Shown here one piece after another: positions 6,079 to 6,145 of a stretch of 6,145 nucleotides of DNA. Within the stretch, counting starts at the first letter, position 1. The number at the start of each line of letters is the position of its first letter. A program made the position numbers and the translations under genes. The stretch is taken from NCBI GenBank assembly GCA_002712305.1, contig PATE01000035.1:8753-14897 (forward strand), written 5' to 3'. Origin of the DNA: Gemmatimonadota bacterium (GTDB lineage Bacteria; Latescibacterota; UBA2968; UBA8231). The notes under the pieces are model-generated. The model saw only the letters and a list, made by a program, of their open reading frames with translations. It was not told the DNA's origin and searched no databases.

Positions 6079-6145
6079 GTCGTCTCTCTTCCAGTCTTTC
6101 AATACAGCGGCGATATCGATCTCAAGGACGTCGATTGACGAGCGT
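6079..6145 (-). other. Open in-frame stretch upstream of the aldo/keto reductase
   Basis: Read on the minus strand, the 22 codons from 6144 down to 6079 contain no stop and are in frame with the reductase. They would encode a peptide containing IDVLEIDIAAVLKDWKRDD. About two thirds of these codons end in G or C by my count. This could be the C-terminal end of an upstream domain fused to the reductase, an N-terminal extension, or an ordinary 5' leader that happens to be open. The visible ribosome site and the complete barrel starting at 6078 favour the leader; the protein-like composition favours coding. Confidence 0.35.

Noticed and set aside
1-6145. A new defence, mobile or biosynthetic system
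   Set aside because: All five long genes fall into well-known families. I see no transposase, integrase, nuclease, toxin-antitoxin pair, reverse transcriptase, repeat array or RNA gene.

Overview
The window is bacterial, GC-rich and densely coded. It holds five essentially complete genes, the 3' tail of a sixth, and almost no spare DNA. A probable lipoprotein signal on the glutaminyl cyclotransferase suggests a diderm, perhaps environmental, organism. Glutaminyl cyclotransferase, an M20 hydrolase, a small SGNH hydrolase and an aldo/keto reductase together would fit Planctomycetota, Gemmatimonadota, Latescibacterota, Myxococcota or similar phyla. Nothing here fixes the taxon, so this is inference.

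Layout, left to right. (1) 2-61 (+) is probably the C-terminal tail of a gene that starts outside the window. (2) 62-134 is a short convergent intergenic stretch with a 13-bp tandem duplication and a GC-rich inverted repeat that runs over the end of cstA. (3) 135-1859 (-) is a CstA-family carbon starvation/peptide transporter. (4) 1860-2023 is its leader region, with an 8-bp perfect inverted repeat and a weak promoter candidate. (5) 2024-2878 (-) is a probable lipoprotein glutaminyl-peptide cyclotransferase. (6) 2931-4301 (+) is an M20 metallo-hydrolase, divergent from the cyclotransferase. The two 5' ends are interlocked and the start codons are ambiguous. (7) 4379-5023 (+) is a small SGNH/GDSL hydrolase, probably co-transcribed with the M20 gene. 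(8) 5044-5079 is a textbook terminator with A and T tracts on opposite sides, suited to ending both convergent units. (9) 5107-6078 (-) is an aldo/keto reductase whose reading frame stays open upstream to the window edge, so an N-terminal extension or fusion is possible.

A loose common theme is peptide and carbon scavenging: CstA imports peptides or pyruvate, the cyclotransferase caps N-terminal glutamine, and M20 enzymes hydrolyse peptides or N-acyl amino acids. The SGNH hydrolase and aldo/keto reductase fit ester/sugar metabolism. The genes do not form one operon, so the link is a suggestion. I found no tRNA, rRNA, CRISPR array, insertion sequence or phage gene, and no convincing new multi-gene system. 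The points most worth checking are the open frame upstream of the aldo/keto reductase, the Asp-to-Glu change in the SGNH catalytic block, the shared CATG start sites at 2876-2933 and the inverted repeat upstream of cstA.
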